The notes below the pieces were generated by a model that was not told the origin of the DNA, did not search any database, and was given only the letters and a program-made list of their open reading frames with translations. The position numbers and the translations under genes are program-made. This document shows, one piece after another, positions 5,876 to 6,068 of a DNA stretch of 6,068 nt. The DNA is taken from NCBI GenBank assembly GCA_902796295.1, contig CADBOL010000132.1:1-6068 (forward strand), in the 5' to 3' direction. The stretch is from Oscillospiraceae bacterium. GTDB lineage: Bacteria; Bacillota; Clostridia; Oscillospirales; Acutalibacteraceae. The number at the start of each line of letters is the position of its first letter. Positions within the stretch are counted from its first letter, which is position 1.

Positions 5876-6054
5876 AGAAACATAGTCGTCTCACTCGCTT
5901 GTAGCACTTCGTGATACTCCTTGTTTCTTCATCTCACCGCCTTCGTCGTCACAAGCTTCATATCTTTCGCGCCCGCGTTTGTTAAACTTGATAAGCGGGC
6001 TCTCAATCATTCCGCTGCTCCTCCTCTCCCCAAACAGTCTGCGACTGCCCGGGG
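5876..6054 (-). ncRNA. candidate structured RNA (unassigned)
   Basis: Several nested or separate pairings fill this gene-free stretch. On the minus strand, 6043..6054 pairs with 6028..6039 as 12 bp around a GCA loop, including three consecutive G-U pairs that would be A-C mismatches on the plus strand; this favours a minus-strand RNA. GCCCGC and GCGGGC pair between 5971..5976 and 5995..6000. A 7-bp stem joins 5876..5882 with 5922..5928 and encloses a hairpin at 5901..5917 (one mismatch). I cannot name a family. It could instead be a dispersed repeat or the 3' end of a transcript from beyond the window. Confidence 0.35.
5891..6010 (-). CDS. doubtful 39-residue small ORF
   Basis: An ATG at 6008..6010 follows AGGAGG (6020..6025) at nine bases and opens a 39-codon frame, MIESPLIKFNKRGRERYEAC and so on, ending VSRSATSE with TGA at 5891..5893. 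The frame is also open upstream to the window edge, so it could be the end of a longer reading frame. Against a real gene: it lies wholly inside the hairpin-rich stretch, its end is made by a hairpin, and it has no recognisable domain or signal. The ribosome-binding site is the only positive evidence. Confidence 0.2.
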   Translation of the reverse strand: MIESPLIKFNKRGRERYEACDDEGGEMKKQGVSRSATSE

Positions 6055-6068
6055 GCCCCGAATTGCCA

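Overview
The window is dominated by one very large gene on the minus strand (368..5647). It encodes a 1759-residue secreted, modular surface-type protein. The rest is short intergenic DNA rich in hairpins and small repeats, plus what is probably the last few codons of a plus-strand gene at the left edge. The domain set suggests a gut-type Gram-positive Firmicute (Clostridia, Oscillospiraceae/Ruminococcaceae-like): BspA-type leucine-rich repeats, InlB-type B-repeats, His/Asp/Cys linkers of the KCDxCG kind, a strong GGAGGT ribosome-binding site and AT-rich promoters. This is inferred from protein style and intergenic repeats; no phylogenetic marker gene is present.

Layout, left to right. Positions 3..35 are a likely C-terminal scrap of a plus-strand gene, followed by its intrinsic terminator (54..85). 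Positions 86..328 are non-coding and hold two hairpin modules and a 4 x 7-bp tandem repeat. A bidirectional terminator at 329..356 closes the large gene, whose stop codon is at 368..370, so the two genes converge. The large gene fills the middle. Its ribosome-binding site (5655..5660) and a near-consensus promoter with an extended -10 (5713..5742) lie directly upstream, so it looks like a single-gene transcription unit. Positions 5743..6068 contain no convincing protein gene, but they have many inverted repeats, some of which look like RNA structure on the minus strand.

The protein, N to C, consists of: a signal peptide (about 1-31); nine tandem units of about 110 residues (34-1050), each a beta-rich domain closed by an H-x-H...D-x-N-x-D-G-K-C-D-x-C type linker; a BspA-like LRR_5 block (about 1082-1194); a very acidic helical insert of about 130 residues; the LRR cap motif (about 1323-1350); four InlB-type B-repeats of 73 residues (1362-1648); an Ig-like beta domain (about 1651-1731); and a 27-residue aromatic, amphipathic C-terminal tail. 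There is no LPxTG motif, no SLH domain and no lipobox. The likely role is adhesion or ligand binding outside the cell; the ligand cannot be read from the sequence.

The points most worth a second look are the His/Asp/Cys linker array, the helical insert that splits the LRR block from its cap, the unexplained C-terminal tail, and the structured RNA-like stretch upstream of the gene. I see no multi-gene system here.
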